64,000 nucleotides of DNA from Erythrocercus mccallii (lineage: Eukaryota > Chordata > Aves > Passeriformes > Dicruridae), in contig VZRG01001668.1 of the NCBI GenBank assembly GCA_013397435.1, positions 62,001-126,000 of the forward strand, read 5' to 3'. The translations under genes were made by a program, and so were the position numbers. Shown piece by piece: positions 1 to 13,540 of this stretch (position 1 is the stretch's first letter; the number at the start of each line of letters is the position of its first letter). Below the pieces are notes generated by a model. That model had not been told where the DNA came from and ran no database searches. It worked only from the letters and a program-made list of their open reading frames with translations.

Positions 1-1486
1 AACCTGGGATATTCTTCCCTGGCCCCTCTTTGCAGTGGTGTACCAAACTCTGATAGTCTGAGACACCACTGGACAGGCTAAGTCAGAGCAGCCCTCAGGC
101 AGTACAGCCACTAAAGACAAGTTCCTCCTCAGCCAAGGACCAAAAAAGGCACCCAAGGATACAGGTTCCTTCCCAGCCCTGTTTTTTATCAATGCTCTTT
201 TTCATCAACAGCATTGGAAGATTTTCAAGGCAGCTCCTTCCTTTGTGACATAGTTTAAATGGAAGCTGTAGCACTGTAAAAGCTGTGACGGTGTAAAGTA
301 GGTATCTATTACCTGTTCTACACAAACTCCTCTCCTTTTTGGAAATTCTATTCACAGTATTCATCAAACCTGAAAACTCACTCCACCTGCATCTCCCTCC
401 ACAGCAGGCAATAACTCCATGTGGATTTTCTACCTGCAGCCATTTTGAGTCCTCAGTGGAATGTGAAATGGAAGTACAGTAGGGAGTCAGAGACAGGAAA
501 TCAGGGGTCCTGCACAGTAACTTCATGTAGGGTCAGCCCAGGCAACTGAACTAAACTGAACTGTTGGGCCATGAAAAGGTGCCCACTCTGAGATGCAAAA
601 ATACGAAACCTATTAAACATGCAAATGGCTGAAAAGTCAGGAAACTCCTCTGATCCTAAAGCTGCAAGAGTGTTTTGAGTAAGGATCTTGGCAGCAGACC
701 ATTTTTTTTTGCTTCATCTTTAGGGAAAAGCAGGCAAAAAAAGAGCAAAGTGAAAAAAAGGGGAGGGTGTATGTGCGTGGGAAAAGTATTTACATGCTAT
801 CTCAGGGGACAGTGGTGTGAGTAAATCTTGCAGGGCTCAGAAAGTAGTAAACAGTTCAAAAAACCCCAAGTGGTTACTCTGGTGTCAGTCAATACTGACA
901 CCTCCTCTCCCTGAAACAGGCTTCAGCTACAGTTCTTTTGGCAAACTGTTTCTCACTGTGACTATACAGGAGGAATCCAGTGTTTCCATTTCTTACTGTC
1001 CTCCCTTCTAGTTCTCATTTTTTCCACATTCTTCCCCTGCACCCCGTACTCAAATTCCCACTGGCAATCCTTTAACAGCAGGAAGCTTCTTTAGTCAGCT
1101 GTAATGTGTCCTACAGCAACAGTCTACCCACACCTCAGCAGTTCCTAGATGTCCAGACCTCAGCCTTTTGCAACACAGCTAGAGAGCGCTGCAGTGATAA
1201 GCGAATTATGGGGGAGTGGGGGCTTTTCACGGGCCTTTTGTGGCACTAATGGCAAAGCCATTTTCTAGGGGCGGAGCACGGCGTAGCTGGGAGGCAGATG
1301 CGCACACACAGGCGGGGGCTGGAGGGGAGCCCTGGGTACGCGGTGTTTCCGAGGGAGGTGCCGGCGTAGCCCGGGGTTGTTTGTGTGCAGGGGGGACCCC
1401 ACCCTGGTGAGAAATCCGGCTCCCCGCGGTAGGGGGCAGGCCAGGGAGGGCAGGAAAAGAGGGGCCCCGCCGGCGGCCACTCTTAC
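1..1486 (-). other. PIK3IP1 intron 3 (partial), no coding exon seen
   Basis: This stretch lies downstream of the third PIK3IP1 exon on the minus strand. I looked for the transmembrane and cytoplasmic exons of the gene and saw no segment resembling them, so they probably lie left of position 1. The reading frames here, including one of 143 codons at 95-526, have no recognisable protein character. From about 1200 rightwards the base composition rises into the CpG island of exons 1-3. Confidence 0.55.
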
Positions 1487-2048
1487 CTGAGCATTGGGCG
1501 ATGTCGCAGGATCGCCGCTCGGGGATCCCGGTAGCGCCTTTGATGTAGCACCAGGGCGCGGCGTCGCCGTCCGGGTTCCTGCAGCTGTTGTGGTCCTCAT
1601 CGACTGCTAGGGAGCAGCGGGCCGTCAGCGCGGCCGCGGCACCCCCCGCTCCCCCGAGAGCCCCCCCGGCCGCGTCCCCCGGCCCCGGACCCACCTGCCG
1701 GGAGCGCGGCGCCGCGGCCGCTCCGCACCGTCAGCCAGTTGAGGCACGGGGCGCCGCCGGAGGCCACTTGCCGGCTGCCGCGGTAGGACGCGCCGTTGCC
1801 GCGGAGGCACTCTGCGGAGAGACGAGCCGAGCCTGGCGGGCGGCCCGGGCAGCCCCCGCCGCTCCGAGCCGCTCCCCAGCGCGGCCCCCGCCTTCCCCAC
1901 GGGGCTGTTCCCCCTCCCGAGACCGGCCTTTGTCCCCCACAAAGCCGGGCCGGCACTCACCCTCGGCGCCGCGGGCGGCCCCCAGCAGCAGCGAGCCCAG
2001 CAGCAGCAGCACAGCGCGCAGCGCTCGCCGCGGGGCCCCGGGCAGCAT
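1487..2048 (-). CDS. PIK3IP1: PIK3IP1, 5' part: signal peptide and kringle domain (exons 1-3; 3' end outside window)
   Basis: Phosphoinositide-3-kinase-interacting protein 1 is a type I membrane protein whose cytoplasmic tail binds the PI3K p110 catalytic subunit and dampens signalling; the extracellular part is one kringle. Coding exons on the minus strand are 2048-1961, 1811-1695 and 1603-1487. All have GT-AG borders and compatible phases, giving 107 codons plus one base. Residues 1-28 form a signal peptide (MLPGAPRRALRAVLLLLG..., hydrophobic core 12-22). The kringle follows with six cysteines at 31, 52, 76, 87, 101 and 106, and the family motifs CLNWL (52-56), CRNPDGD (76-82) and PWCY (85-88). 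The start is the first ATG before the signal peptide. The membrane segment and p110-binding tail are absent because the gene runs off the left edge. Kringle sequence plus position next to PATZ1 make the assignment firm; KREMEN and other kringle proteins fit less well. Confidence 0.92.
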
Positions 2049-2306
2049 CCTCGGCGCGGAGAGCGAGGAGCCGCCGCCAGCCCGGCCGCGCAGCTCGGCT
2101 CCGCTCGGCGCCGCGGCGAGACCTGCCCCGGCACTCCCCTCCCCGGTAAACAACCGCCGGGCTGCGCTTCCCCCCCCGCCCCGCGGCCGCCGCCGGGTCC
2201 TAACGCTGCCGCCGCCGCCGCCCGCCCCCAGGAGGAGAACGGGCGGCTGCCGCGGGGCAGGGCTCGGGGCAGCCGCGAACCTGCTGCCGCAGAGGGTCCT
2301 TGGCCC

Positions 2307-2340
2307 CGGCACCGAGCACGGCGATGGGTGCTCGGTGCCG
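2307..2340. repeat. Perfect 13-bp inverted repeat with 8-nt loop
   Basis: The arm CGGCACCGAGCAC at 2307-2319 is exactly complementary to GTGCTCGGTGCCG at 2328-2340, separated by eight bases. It lies about 260 bases upstream of the PIK3IP1 start codon, within the CpG island. It could form a stable GC-rich hairpin if transcribed or extruded. Function unknown. Confidence 0.85.
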
Positions 2341-5300
2341 CGGGGCTGTTTGGCTCGAGAGGAGCTCCTTGTCCCTGGGTTTGTCCCCTACGGTCGCAGG
2401 AAAAGTCTTAGACCAGAAGAGGAGACTTTGCACATGGAACTACGCTAGAACCACTGCCTGTGGCAGGAAAAGTGTTTATCTTCAGAGACCTAAAACTGCT
2501 CTTTCTCCTAGAGAATTATCATGAAGGACTAAATCTGCTGTCCTTATTCTCCCTTTGGGTTCCCTCAGCTCTAAAGAGACGTTGTGGGGGGTACACACTG
2601 CCACGGAGGCTGTGCACCTCCACCTTAAAGGGGTTTACGTTCTCGCCTCCTTTGCTAATCCATTACTTTCCATTTACTCCGTGTACTTACTCTAAGAGCT
2701 GTGCCTGCTTATAGAAAAAAACAAGATAAACAGCATGAAGACGGTTTAGAACAGCTCTACTGCAGGTATCCAGCCACTGTGATAAACCCTCTCTGCAGGT
2801 ATTTCACATAGCTTAAAATAGATACTTCTGTTTCTGATCATGCCAAAGGATTCAGATAGTGCAGTGCCAGTGCCTGTACACAAGCATCTGGAGTCCTCAG
2901 CACTGTTTCTGTTTTACACCGGTGAAAAACAAGCCACTGAATAATTCGTCCTGTTCAACAATGAGCTTGCAAAGCAGCCTGGGCCAACTGATGGGTTTGT
3001 AGCCAAGGCACAGGCCTGCAGCACAAGGTGCTATTTCTGGCTTTCCCACAGAGTTCTTCCTGACCTTGGCCAACCTGCCTGCCTCACTTCTTTGCGCCTT
3101 CCCTTCCTTTCTGTTATATGAGGTACAATCAAACCTTCCTTCTTAGAATAGGACTGGGAAGTTCCCTTCTTTTAAAGTTCTCTGAAATCACGTGGAAACC
3201 ACTGAACACATAAGTATTTCTATGCCAGGAAGCTGCTTCAGTGTTTGGTGAATCACTTTTCAAGGCAGTGCTGGCTGGAGCAGTGGTCTTTCCCTTCCAC
3301 TCCCAGATGTTTCCATCCTGGCAGTGCTCTCTGTCTGCAGGTAATTGTGTAACAAACCTGCTCAGGGTTCTGATCCATCCCAACTTTTGATCCTTTTTCA
3401 CCAGGTCATGAACACTTTAAGCCCTTTACGGCCATGTCACCTGCTGCATCCAGTCCACAATGGAGCCACAAAAACATAGATGTACCAGCATGATAGATGG
3501 GTAATGAGGAAACAAGTCAATTAAGCAGCATTGCTGCCAGTATGAAACCACAGGTCTTAGCACACATTTGTGTGACTCACACTTTAACAACATGATTTAT
3601 CACTAGAGAAAATTTAGTTTAGTAATGTCAGATTTAAAAAAAAATGGTTGCAAAAAATCAAAATAGGAAACCAAAACACCAACCATATGTGCCAGTCCTG
3701 ACTGACATCACCAGCTAAGATGCAGCCTTTGTGCCACTATGCTCATTGTCTGCACAGACACCCTGTTACTGCATTCCTGATGCTCTCCAGTTACTCTCTG
3801 TAAAGGCAAGGCTAACTGGAGTCAGCAAGAATTTTTAATAAGGACTTGTCAATTAAGCTGTCTATTTGTAATAGCTCTTCATCACAGATTTTATGGGACA
3901 AGTTCCATTCAGCAGAAACTGCAGGGCACACATGCATCCAGAGGCACTGTCCAAAACTTTGCAGATGGGCTGCCAGCCTGCACAATTAATTTCTTTTTGC
4001 TCATTTCATGAGACTAACTAATGCTTCCATGCCACCTAGCACAGAAAGCAACTCCTTCTGTACATACTGATCCAAGAACTGCAGTAATCTCTGTGAAAAC
4101 AAATCTCAGACCTTCCTAGCTCTCTCTCCTACCATGTAACAAGATAAATTTGCACTTCTCATTACACTCAGCCAAGTTTCAGCAAACAATTTGAGTTTCT
4201 AGTCCACAGAAGGACAATGGGGGATCTGGGAGAAATGCAAAAACCTTCACATTAACGGTAAAGATCAAAGTCTTTTCCACAACTGACTTCTAAGCATATT
4301 TTTTTCTTTCATCTCTAGCTTTCTAAAGGATGAGGGAAGATTTATGCCTGGCAGTTTCACAGAGTTAAGTTTAATAGGATGCCAGGTGGCAGCTGTCAGA
4401 GGCAGATTCAATTGCTCTTTCCACTGCTTGGGAATGGGTTTGTTCTTCTTGCTACACTTTTAGAGATACTAAACATGACATTATTTCCTAGAACTTGATT
4501 TTAAACTGCCCAAACTATAAGTAAGTTAATAGCTTTGCAGCTACTTCCTCACATAGTTTACACTTAGATGTCTGTAGGTATGTACAAATACATGTATCAC
4601 AACACATCCCCACATTTTACAGGAGAATACATATACTATTTTTAGGAATGAGGGACATCAAGCATCCTCCCTAAACTCAGTGTGAACCAGTTTCAGCTGT
4701 GAGCTAGTACCTTTCTTTATACAGGTTCCAGAATGAAAAATCTCTGCTCTCTCTCTCTCCTGTCAGCTGCTCTTTCTTGTTTGTTTGTTCTACTTTTTCA
4801 CCTGTGGAAAAATTCAAAGTGTTTTGAGACTTCTATTAAAAAAAAATAAAAAAATCTAACATCTAGCACAGCACTCTGTGCCAAGGGAGGCAGCCCCAGA
4901 TCTATAGCTCTGGAATGACTCCACAAGAAGACATCAAACCCACCCTCCTTCTCTGGCCACAGCCAAGTGTGTTCAGATCTTGCCAGGCAGAAGCTCATCT
5001 AACTTCCTGTGCAAGAACTAACATGCTTTATTACTTAATCTTACTAAATAAGACACTGAGGGGAGTAAACAAAATGAGTTTTCTAATCTGAGTAATCCTT
5101 CCTAGCCAAATTAACAAGGATTGCTTAAAATGGAAAAAGTTGACCATTGCCCTCCTTTTAACAGGACATACGTCATGTTCCCAATAACCTTCCCTTTCTT
5201 CTTCCTAAATACTTGTTCCAGTTTTCCCCAAAACTCATTTTTCTCAATTTTCTGCTTCTTTCATAAATGGCAATGCTTGAGAATAACAATGGTACAATTC

Positions 5301-6554
5301 TGAGACCTCATCATGAACAGAATATTAGAGCAGTTTGTGCTCAAGCTTAAAAAGCTGCAAGCATTAAATGTTACTAAACACTATTAAGAACTTGAGTACT
5401 TGCAACTCCAACAAAAGCAGGGGTTTTATTTCTTGCCTCTCTTGATCATGAAAACAACTGTTGGTCTCACCTGTAAAAAGCCTTCTGTAAGCAGTGATGT
5501 AGGGGTTGGAAACAAATGTGTTTCATTTCCAACCCAGATACAATTTGAACTTAATAAAAGAACATCAGGGCTGCAACAAAAGGATCAGATATTGCCTTTA
5601 TGAAACCGAGCTGAGTATAACAAAAAATCAAGACAGAGGCAGTGACTACAAAGGAGTCAGTGTGGTGCGACAGGAGTAGCTGCTGGCACTGTTGCATCGT
5701 GCTGCTGACACGCTCAAGGAGAGGCTTTCTCCTCCCCCTTCAGTCTGACAGCATGAGCTATTGCTAAGTAAATGCCAACCACAGCCTCCAAGGACTAACA
5801 AGGAAGTCTGCAGAAGCAAAACAACCATATGTGATATTTGAACTGGTTCAGACTGGTTCAGAGCTTGCTCCACTAACTCAGAGTGCTTTCTCAGATGAGT
5901 TTTGTGTGTGGGCTGTAATAAAAGGCCAGAGGCCTCAGGAGGGCAATCTGGGTCCTGTTGTTTACTGGGGAGAAGCACTGCAGCTACACTTCTCCAACAT
6001 TAAGAGATTAGCACTAAATACTCTTGGCAGTCAGTGACTTAAGAAATTTCACACACAAACTCCTCTCTAACAGCATCGGGGTTTTGTCCTTTTTTGTCAA
6101 GAACTGCCCAGTGCCTTTCCAGTTTTCTCAGCAGTTTTGAAGAGCCCAAGTGCTGACAGACATCTGTGTTCACACTGGCTCACTGTAGCAGTTGTGCAGG
6201 TCCCCATGGATCATCCCTCAGCTCTTCCCCTGGCTGCAGCATTCCAATCTCAGGATCTGGATCACAGATTGCTTTACCTGCTATCCAACAGCTGGGTGTG
6301 CCTCGTAGCAGGATACCATAAAACCATAGCAATATTCTTAGGAATTGGGTGCAGCTGTCTAAAGATGTTTCGGTCTCCAGTTGCACTGGTTGTTGGGTTG
6401 TTTGTTTGATTGTTTTTCTGCTACAGATGCAGGCTGCTACTGTAAAAACCAGAGCACACATTTCTAAGGGTGGAGGAAGGGAAGCTATTTTGAAACATAC
6501 TGTGATCTACTCAGAGGACACATAAGTCTGAGCCAAGAACAGGAGCCTTACTCT

Positions 6555-6690
6555 CAATTAACTGATCTTTGCCTGACCTTAGGGAAGCTTCTGCCTCTGT
6601 TTCCCATGTAAATATTACTTATGTCACAGAGACAGAAATGATTATATGTCTGCAAAGAACTTTGAAAGCTTCAGACATCCAATACCTACC
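6555..6690 (+). repeat. MIR-like SINE relic (3' half)
   Basis: The order of short matches fits the distal half of the ancient MIR / CORE-SINE consensus: TGACCTTAGGGAAGCTTCTG, then CCTCTGTTTCCCATGTAAA, a variable AT stretch, and GCAAAGAACTTTGAAA. Strongly diverged. The call is by eye. Confidence 0.5.
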
Positions 6691-9600
6691 TTATGAAATG
6701 GCTTTACAGGAGAAGGAATCCTGGAGATGGATATGATTGAGATGTTCCCAAGTTCTACATGTGTAGTGCTGACTTAGATGAAAGTACAAACAAGCATTAA
6801 TGCAGGAATTCATTAAAACAGGATAATGTGTTGTTTGGTTGTTTTTTAAGGTATAAAAGTACTTTTGTAACTTTCTTGTTTCTCAAACCACAGTTGTGCC
6901 CAGCAGTACCTGGCAAAACGAAGCAGTCTGATAACCCAATTTGTTCTTGTTAGAAAATGCCTATTAAAAATAATTGCTTATTATTTGCACATGAGGAATG
7001 TGAAAAGGCAGCATCAAAACATCTGGAGATTTCAGTCAAAAGGAATAAAGATTCCTGTTCTGATATCTGTTCAAATTAACCTCCAGTGAAATGGATGGGA
7101 TTATTAAATATCTTTCTATCAATCTTCCACATGGAACTCAATTTCATGGTCAAACAGAAGTGAAAGCCCAAAACTCTGCTGTTTAAATTTCAATAATAAT
7201 GGAACATTACCACAGTAATAGTTAGAGTTCGTTGTGAAAAACATGAGGTTAAAGTTGCACTTAAATATGCAAAACTCCTACTCTAAATAGCACAACCACT
7301 CATGACCTCTATCCCGAGCCATCAGAAAGGCTGTAAGGCTATAAACTTGAACACATAAAAAGGCCAAACATGTATTTTCTTCTCTCTTTAGGGCTTTGGG
7401 ACTAGGACTGGAGTCATCAACATAAGAGCAGAAGCAGAGACTTATTTTGTAATGGGTCTCTGTAATTCAACATGTGAGCAAATAAGCAGAGACCAAGCCT
7501 TGCAGTGGAGCTCCTGCTGTTTCCTCATAAAGTGCAGGATTCAGGGACATTTACAATGCAGAACTCACACCTCTGGATTTTATTTCTTAGATGACCTGAA
7601 AGCAGAAAAAAACACTGGCACACAGGTATTGCAGAAGACCTCTCTCCACAAGTGTTCGTCTGAAGGCTGTGGGAGGAGTTGTTAATTTTGGGAAATTGTC
7701 CTTTCTTCCCTGTGTAGAAAGGCAAATCTGTATTTTCTCTGGGTCACACACATGCCATAAGCCTGCAAAGATAGCCTTTTTCATGACTGACATAGGCACG
7801 TGGACTTTTTTACATCTACTTACAAAAGCAAAGACATTGTTCCTTTAAGCATGTTTACAGAACAAGGCAAATCTGTGTTGTTATTTTGGTCTTGAGTTTG
7901 CCATTCTTTTAGAAAGTTATGGCTCCAACTGGTAGCACCACAAGGAGGTAAAAAGCCAGGAAGAAACAAAGGCTTAAAAAAGTTTCACTAAATACTTGCA
8001 CTTATTTCTTTAGTATATAAGGGTGTGGAGTTAAAACACTGTGCATTTGACCAACACCCCAGCACCTGAGGTAGGCAGGCCAGAAGCAAAACTCTGTTTA
8101 TATGACCTCAGTTTTATTTCACTGCCATTCAGTGAGGACAATACCAAATTTCACAGATGCTTGTTACTCCACCCACTTATGTTAAACCAAGAAATCTCAC
8201 CACACAGTGCCAGAGAAAGGATTTCCTAGTCGAAGTAAGGCAATCCTGATACAGTGTTGCAACCTGCCCACCACACTATGAATTCTCACATCCAGCTGTG
8301 GAAATATGCAAAGGCAGAACTGTCTCTGAAAAGGGGAAGATTTCGAGATATGAGAAGTCCAGGCCATCTCTCTGTGCACTCATGGTCTCTACTCTCCACC
8401 TCCAGGAAATGAATGCATGCAGCCTGCAGAGTTTAATTCTCTTTTGGTTTATTACTATTTAAAAATCAGGTTTTGTATCCCCTTCTACAGAGGCTTCACC
8501 TTCCAACAGAACATACAAAAAATACACACAATAGAAAAAAAAAGATAGGTAGGTAAGTTGCTTTATACAAACAGGTCCCTAAGAACCCAAAAAGGCTAAA
8601 ACAGGCTCGGTTTCAATAGAAGCAGGCCCATAAATAGGCAAGAGACTTCATTCAAGTAGGGAAAGAGTCATCCATCCTCACCTAAGATCCTTTCTTGCTC
8701 CACTGAAGACAATGGGAGGATTCCCAACAACTTCAGCAGAAGCAGGATTGGGATTCATCAGAGCCAATGGCAAACTTTTCTGCTCCTTCCCTTCCAAGGC
8801 ACTGTCTCTTCCATATGGCGTGCAGCCAGGGAAAAATACCAGTTTTCCTGGCTCATCCCACACTCATGTTTCAGTTGTTCACTCTACAAGATATCTAAGA
8901 ACAGCCTTCTATTTTCTCTCTCACTCTGGTATTTGCACTAATTGCAGCAAACTTTCAGATTACAACAGTACCGAAGAAAAATTCTGAGCCCAAGAGCAAG
9001 GCTTGGTTGGTTCCTTAAGAGCCAGCAGTCAGTCTGACAACTTTGCAAGAGGGCACGTAAAATTTGCCTGGAGAAGGCACCAGTTTGTAGACACAGCAGC
9101 CAAAAAGGTATTAGCAAGCATGAGATTGATTTATTCTACAATCACTTACCCAAGGTCACTATGTGACTGCAGGATGCTCAAGAGATTTATGGCTGCCAGT
9201 GGCTGCATGAAGTGACTCCATGGTCCACATGGAACACAGAGCTGGGAGGGAGTCACTGGAACATCAGTGAGACTCCAGTTACCTCCTTCCTTCAGCATAT
9301 CTCAGCTCAGAGCACTTTCAGGTCTCCATAACTGCAGCACAAGTATGGAGACCACCCAGGAAAAGCTTCATTCACATAAACCCTGAGAGCAGATCAACAT
9401 TGCCAGGCAGTCTTTAAATAAATTTAAATATCACACCTTTCAGGAAAAATGTGGCCAAGTGTTTGTTTAACTTTGCATTACACCTGGAGTCAGTGAGGCC
9501 AAACATTTGTGCCAGAGTTCAGCAAAACAACTGTGCAGCACAATTTGGCACGTCAATTAAATAATGGCACATTCTGACCCAAAGGTTATCATCATCTCAT

Positions 9601-11139
9601 CCCACAGACAGGAACACAACACAGGAAGAGGCTAGAAATGACACAGGGTGCTAATTCTTGGCAAACAGGCCATCACTGCCTGCCACCACAGAGTGCACAG
9701 CTGCGGTTTCTCCTTGACGTGCCATAACCATTCCAACCATCACCACAACCCCTCACAGCCAGGGCTCCTGCTCCTGGGCTGCATCAGTTATGTCATAGCG
9801 CTCCTTTTATGTGGTGCTTTCTCTTTTTTCTTTTTAGTCAAATAGCTCCCTGCTTTGTTTTACAGCCAACATTTGCAGAGCTGCACACATCCCAGTAGGC
9901 ACCACACTGCACAGACTGTGTGGAGGGTGAGGGTCAAAGCAGCAGGCAGGGGACACTTTGCCAGTGCTGGTGCTGACCTGTGGCTGCAGCCCAGGAGCAC
10001 TGCCTGTCCCCTCCCTCTGGGTCCCAGGCTCAGTGCTCTGGCACATGCTGCCTTCTCACAGGGACAGGGAGCTGCAGCACATTGGGCTGGAAGCCAAATC
10101 TGTTCCCAAGGGCTCATTCACAACAGCTGAAGGATCTTGTTTTGAAAAGGATGTTCAGGATAAAAACACATGGCTCTTTTAGGAGACACTGAAGCCTTCC
10201 AGAATCTGTTTTCCTTTTTAAGTTTTCCTAGTGGGACTTTCCCCCCCACCCTTTGCTCATTTGTTTTATCTCTCAGGGTGGAACTGAGAGCCTAAGCTCA
10301 GAGATTCACTGTGAGCTTCTGCTCTGTTCAAATAAAACTCAGGTATTGTGCCCAAGAAAAAGATGAGCAGTACTAAGCTGGCTTAATTTATATTTGGGTA
10401 TTGACAACACTGTTAAGGTATAATCATAACGCTGAAACAGCCAGCAGATTCCATGGTGTTGTCTGGCACTTGCTCTCAGACTTTCTGCCATGGTGACAAT
10501 TGAAAATATTTTATTATTGTTGTGGGTGGTAAAGAAAAGCCTTTCCTGTTTCATTACTTAGAATTTTGGTGGCTGTTTTTTACTTTGTCCATTTATCTCT
10601 CATGAAACCCAAGGAGAAGTCTTGCTCTCCATTCATTCTTCCAACATTGAAGTCTGGAATTCCTTTGAAGTTTACTTTGGCATCTACTTCCTCAAGCAAG
10701 CACCTTAAAAAAAATTAAAGCTGAAAGTGGTACCCCACTCCCGACTCAAGACGTAAGTTTAGATATTGAATTCTAGGAACAAAGATTTAGTGAAAAAACA
10801 AGACACTAAAGTTACAACAGAGCCTACAAAATCTAGGTTAGCTTTCATACTAGCAATTCAATTAGTTGAGTTATAGACATTCAGTTACACAGCTCTTCTA
10901 TTCAAGTCATTCCTTACTGCTGACAGCAGTTGAGGGAGGAACAATAATTTCAGGGAATACATGGGAAATAACAAATATTCCCTAAGTCACTGGCACTCAA
11001 ACAGGTCTAAAATTGTGACTGGGCATTTACAATTATTCAGAAGATTGGTAGGAAGACCAACTCCACACCATCTTAATAGTTCTAGGCTTTAAAAACCAAA
11101 AAAATCACCCCCCCAACATATAATACTTTGCCCTACTAT

Positions 11140-11245
11140 AATTAAGGCACTGGATTGAGAGAAGGAAAAATCTGTGTTCAATTTCTGGTTCTGCTATCAA
11201 TTTCCCATATCATCATGGGCAAACCACTTAGGATTGAGAACTCAC
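11140..11245 (+). repeat. MIR-like SINE relic (core region)
   Basis: The stretch reads like a diverged MIR core in forward orientation: TTAAGGCACTGGATTGAGAG, then TTCAATTTCTGGTTCTGCTA, then CATGGGCAAACCACTTAGG. These correspond to the MIR segments that in consensus read as a TTCGAATCC..GGCTCTGCC block and the TTGGGCAAGT..CTTA block. By-eye call. Confidence 0.55.
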
Positions 11246-13374
11246 ATGCACATTGCCATGTGTTAGGTGAGCCACACTGTTTGCACACATTTAAGACATG
11301 ACAAATGCAAGGTCACGTCACTTAATTTAACTCAGTATGGAATAAATTCACATTAAATTGCTTTACCTTGCATTTGTTCTGGAGTAACATTTATAAATTC
11401 AGGCAACAAAAGAAGCCTGAAAAGTTTGTACCCCTACATTTAACACGACACTTAAGCATGCATGCAAGTGGTTTTTAGTCCTTTATCTTTTACTCGTCTT
11501 ATAAGTATCTATTCCTTTCTTGTCTGTCTTTAATATTTAGATTACGAATTACTGAAGATGTTTTCATCATACCTAATACACAAGGCTCTGTGCCTCAGAT
11601 GAGAGGTTATGGGACTCCTATAATACAAACAAATACTACAAGTCTGATTATATAAATTTGTATGAACTGAAGGTTCCTTCTTGATATGTGCACCAACTCA
11701 AACATTGGCTTGCAGTCCCTCCAAAATGGAAGGCAAGGAAGGGAAGGTGGCCCAAAGTCAGAACCATCATCTATACACTTACACGCCAATTAAAAATAAA
11801 ACGTAATTGCAACAAGCTGCAGCTCAGAATATGTTACATACTTCCCTTTGAACTCTGAACTCGTGAGGCTGAGTCTTCTGTTTGGATCTGTCTCATGTTC
11901 TATGAGAAACAGGCATTTCCCAAAGTACAGAACAGAAAGTATTTGCATGTAGATTAAGTTACTGTCCAGAATGGAACAGAATGACCCCAAAGAAGCAAAA
12001 AGCACTGAAAATACACCACAGCTAAAGATCTGCCCAAATTCCCACTGCCACTAGCCTGCACCAGCCTCCTCTGTTGGTACAAATCTCTCCCATTTACACT
12101 AGGATGATCTAGAACTGTCATTTCAGGATTGTTAACCTCCTGCCTAATTGTTTCCCTGTCCACTAGACTGAGAAGTAAGTAGTTTTCATTCAATGTATTC
12201 ATGACAACTTAGTAAGCAGTTTCTTTGACAAGCAGAATACACAGTGTTTTAGAAGACTTCGTTTTCAGATAAAGGCTTTTCTTTGTTTCACCAGGTCAAA
12301 TTCTGTACCATTGAAAATTAAATTCTGATGGATACAGCCAAAATTCAACTCACTTGTAACATTAAAGTCACAGGTGATAAATGTAGGATGAAAGTATTCT
12401 ATACTCTGGACTTAGCTTTTGGAGTTGAATTTTATGACTGATGCACCTTCTTTGAGTGCATATGGAACACTGGGGACAAAAACTTCTGTCTTTCAGCATA
12501 CAGCCTCAGTTCAACAGAAATTTCCCGTGTGGATTGAGCTATTAGTAAATTTTAGTGACTGCAGCTGCATTTGCTAATCCCAACAAATTGTTATGCTGAC
12601 TGGAAAGCCTCTCTCCTGATTTGCTTGGCAGCTTACAAGGTTGTCTCAGCACTAGATTTGTACGGTATTTTAAAATGTTTTGTCACTTTTCTAAGACGTC
12701 CTGTTTTTACCTGTCTACTAATCTTACCAGTAACTAGAGCAATTCCATGAAGCTTTAGTGGTGGGGTTTGTTTGTTTCACTTGTTTTTCCTTTTAAATGA
12801 GGCTCATACCTATTCCAGGATTCTGGGAGGAGATGACTGGAGAAGAACATGTCCTTCAGTCTCCCAGCACTGATTAATAGCAAAACATCAAGTCCACTGC
12901 AACATGCTCTCAATTTAGAAAGTGCTGGTGCTATAAAGAGAAAGCCATTGATTATTCATCCTTGATTTATAATAGTCGAGAGCAAGTACAAAAAGTAGCT
13001 TCTTACAAGAGGGAATCTGGGTCTTCTAACTCTGTAGAATTTAGAATGTAATTCCAAAATCCATACTTACAAAGGACTCTCTAATTTTAACATAAAACCA
13101 AAATGGGAATATCAGTTAAGCATCAGCTACAGGGTTTGGATTAGAAGCATCTGGGCAATGCAGGCTGTGGTAGAGTAACAGTTTGTGTCTCTGTGCATGT
13201 TTTCTGCAGCAAATGAGAACCTGGTCCAAGGGAGTCTGTCCTGCTCCAGCACTATATTAATGATGGAGATAGATACTGTTTCTTGGGATGCAAGTTTGGT
13301 GCAGGACATGGGCTCTTCAGAGTGGCCTTTAGAAACATTCAGTACACAAAGCAGTTTACCAAATCACTGCTAAA

Positions 13375-13540
13375 CCTTTGCTCAATAACCCTCTCAACAA
13401 CTGTGATAAGAGAATATTCCTCACAGGTGTGAAATTAAGGAATAAATTCAGGAAACTATTCTATGTGACCTTGAGTATCAACAGCAGAACCATAATTCAA
13501 ACTCAGAGTATTCCTAACTCCTAACCCTGTGTTAAACAAC
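13375..13540 (-). repeat. MIR-like SINE relic, reverse orientation
   Basis: Segments such as CAATAACCCTCTCAACAACT, AGGAAACTATTCTATGTGAC and CATAATTCAAACTCAGAGTA follow the order of a reverse-complemented MIR (Ca-AACCCT.., GGAAACTGAGG.., GGTCAC.., ..AACCCAGG). Heavily diverged, so only moderate support. Confidence 0.4.

Larger units (their letters stand above)
1410..2345 (-). promoter_or_regulatory. CpG island over the PIK3IP1 promoter and first exons
   Basis: Dense CpG and very high GC run through exons 1-3 of PIK3IP1 and about 300 bases upstream of its ATG at 2048. This is the usual form of a TATA-less vertebrate promoter. Exact transcription start is not visible. Several long GC-rich reading frames on both strands here are composition artefacts. 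Confidence 0.7.

Noticed and set aside
95..526. 143-codon minus-strand frame as a possible further PIK3IP1 exon
   Set aside because: It lacks the transmembrane segment and tail motifs expected for PIK3IP1 and has no clear acceptor joined in phase.
1588..2448. 286-codon plus-strand frame rich in Ala, Pro and Arg
   Set aside because: It is antisense to PIK3IP1 exons in a CpG island, has no domain, and several frames are open here on both strands because stop codons are rare in GC-rich DNA.
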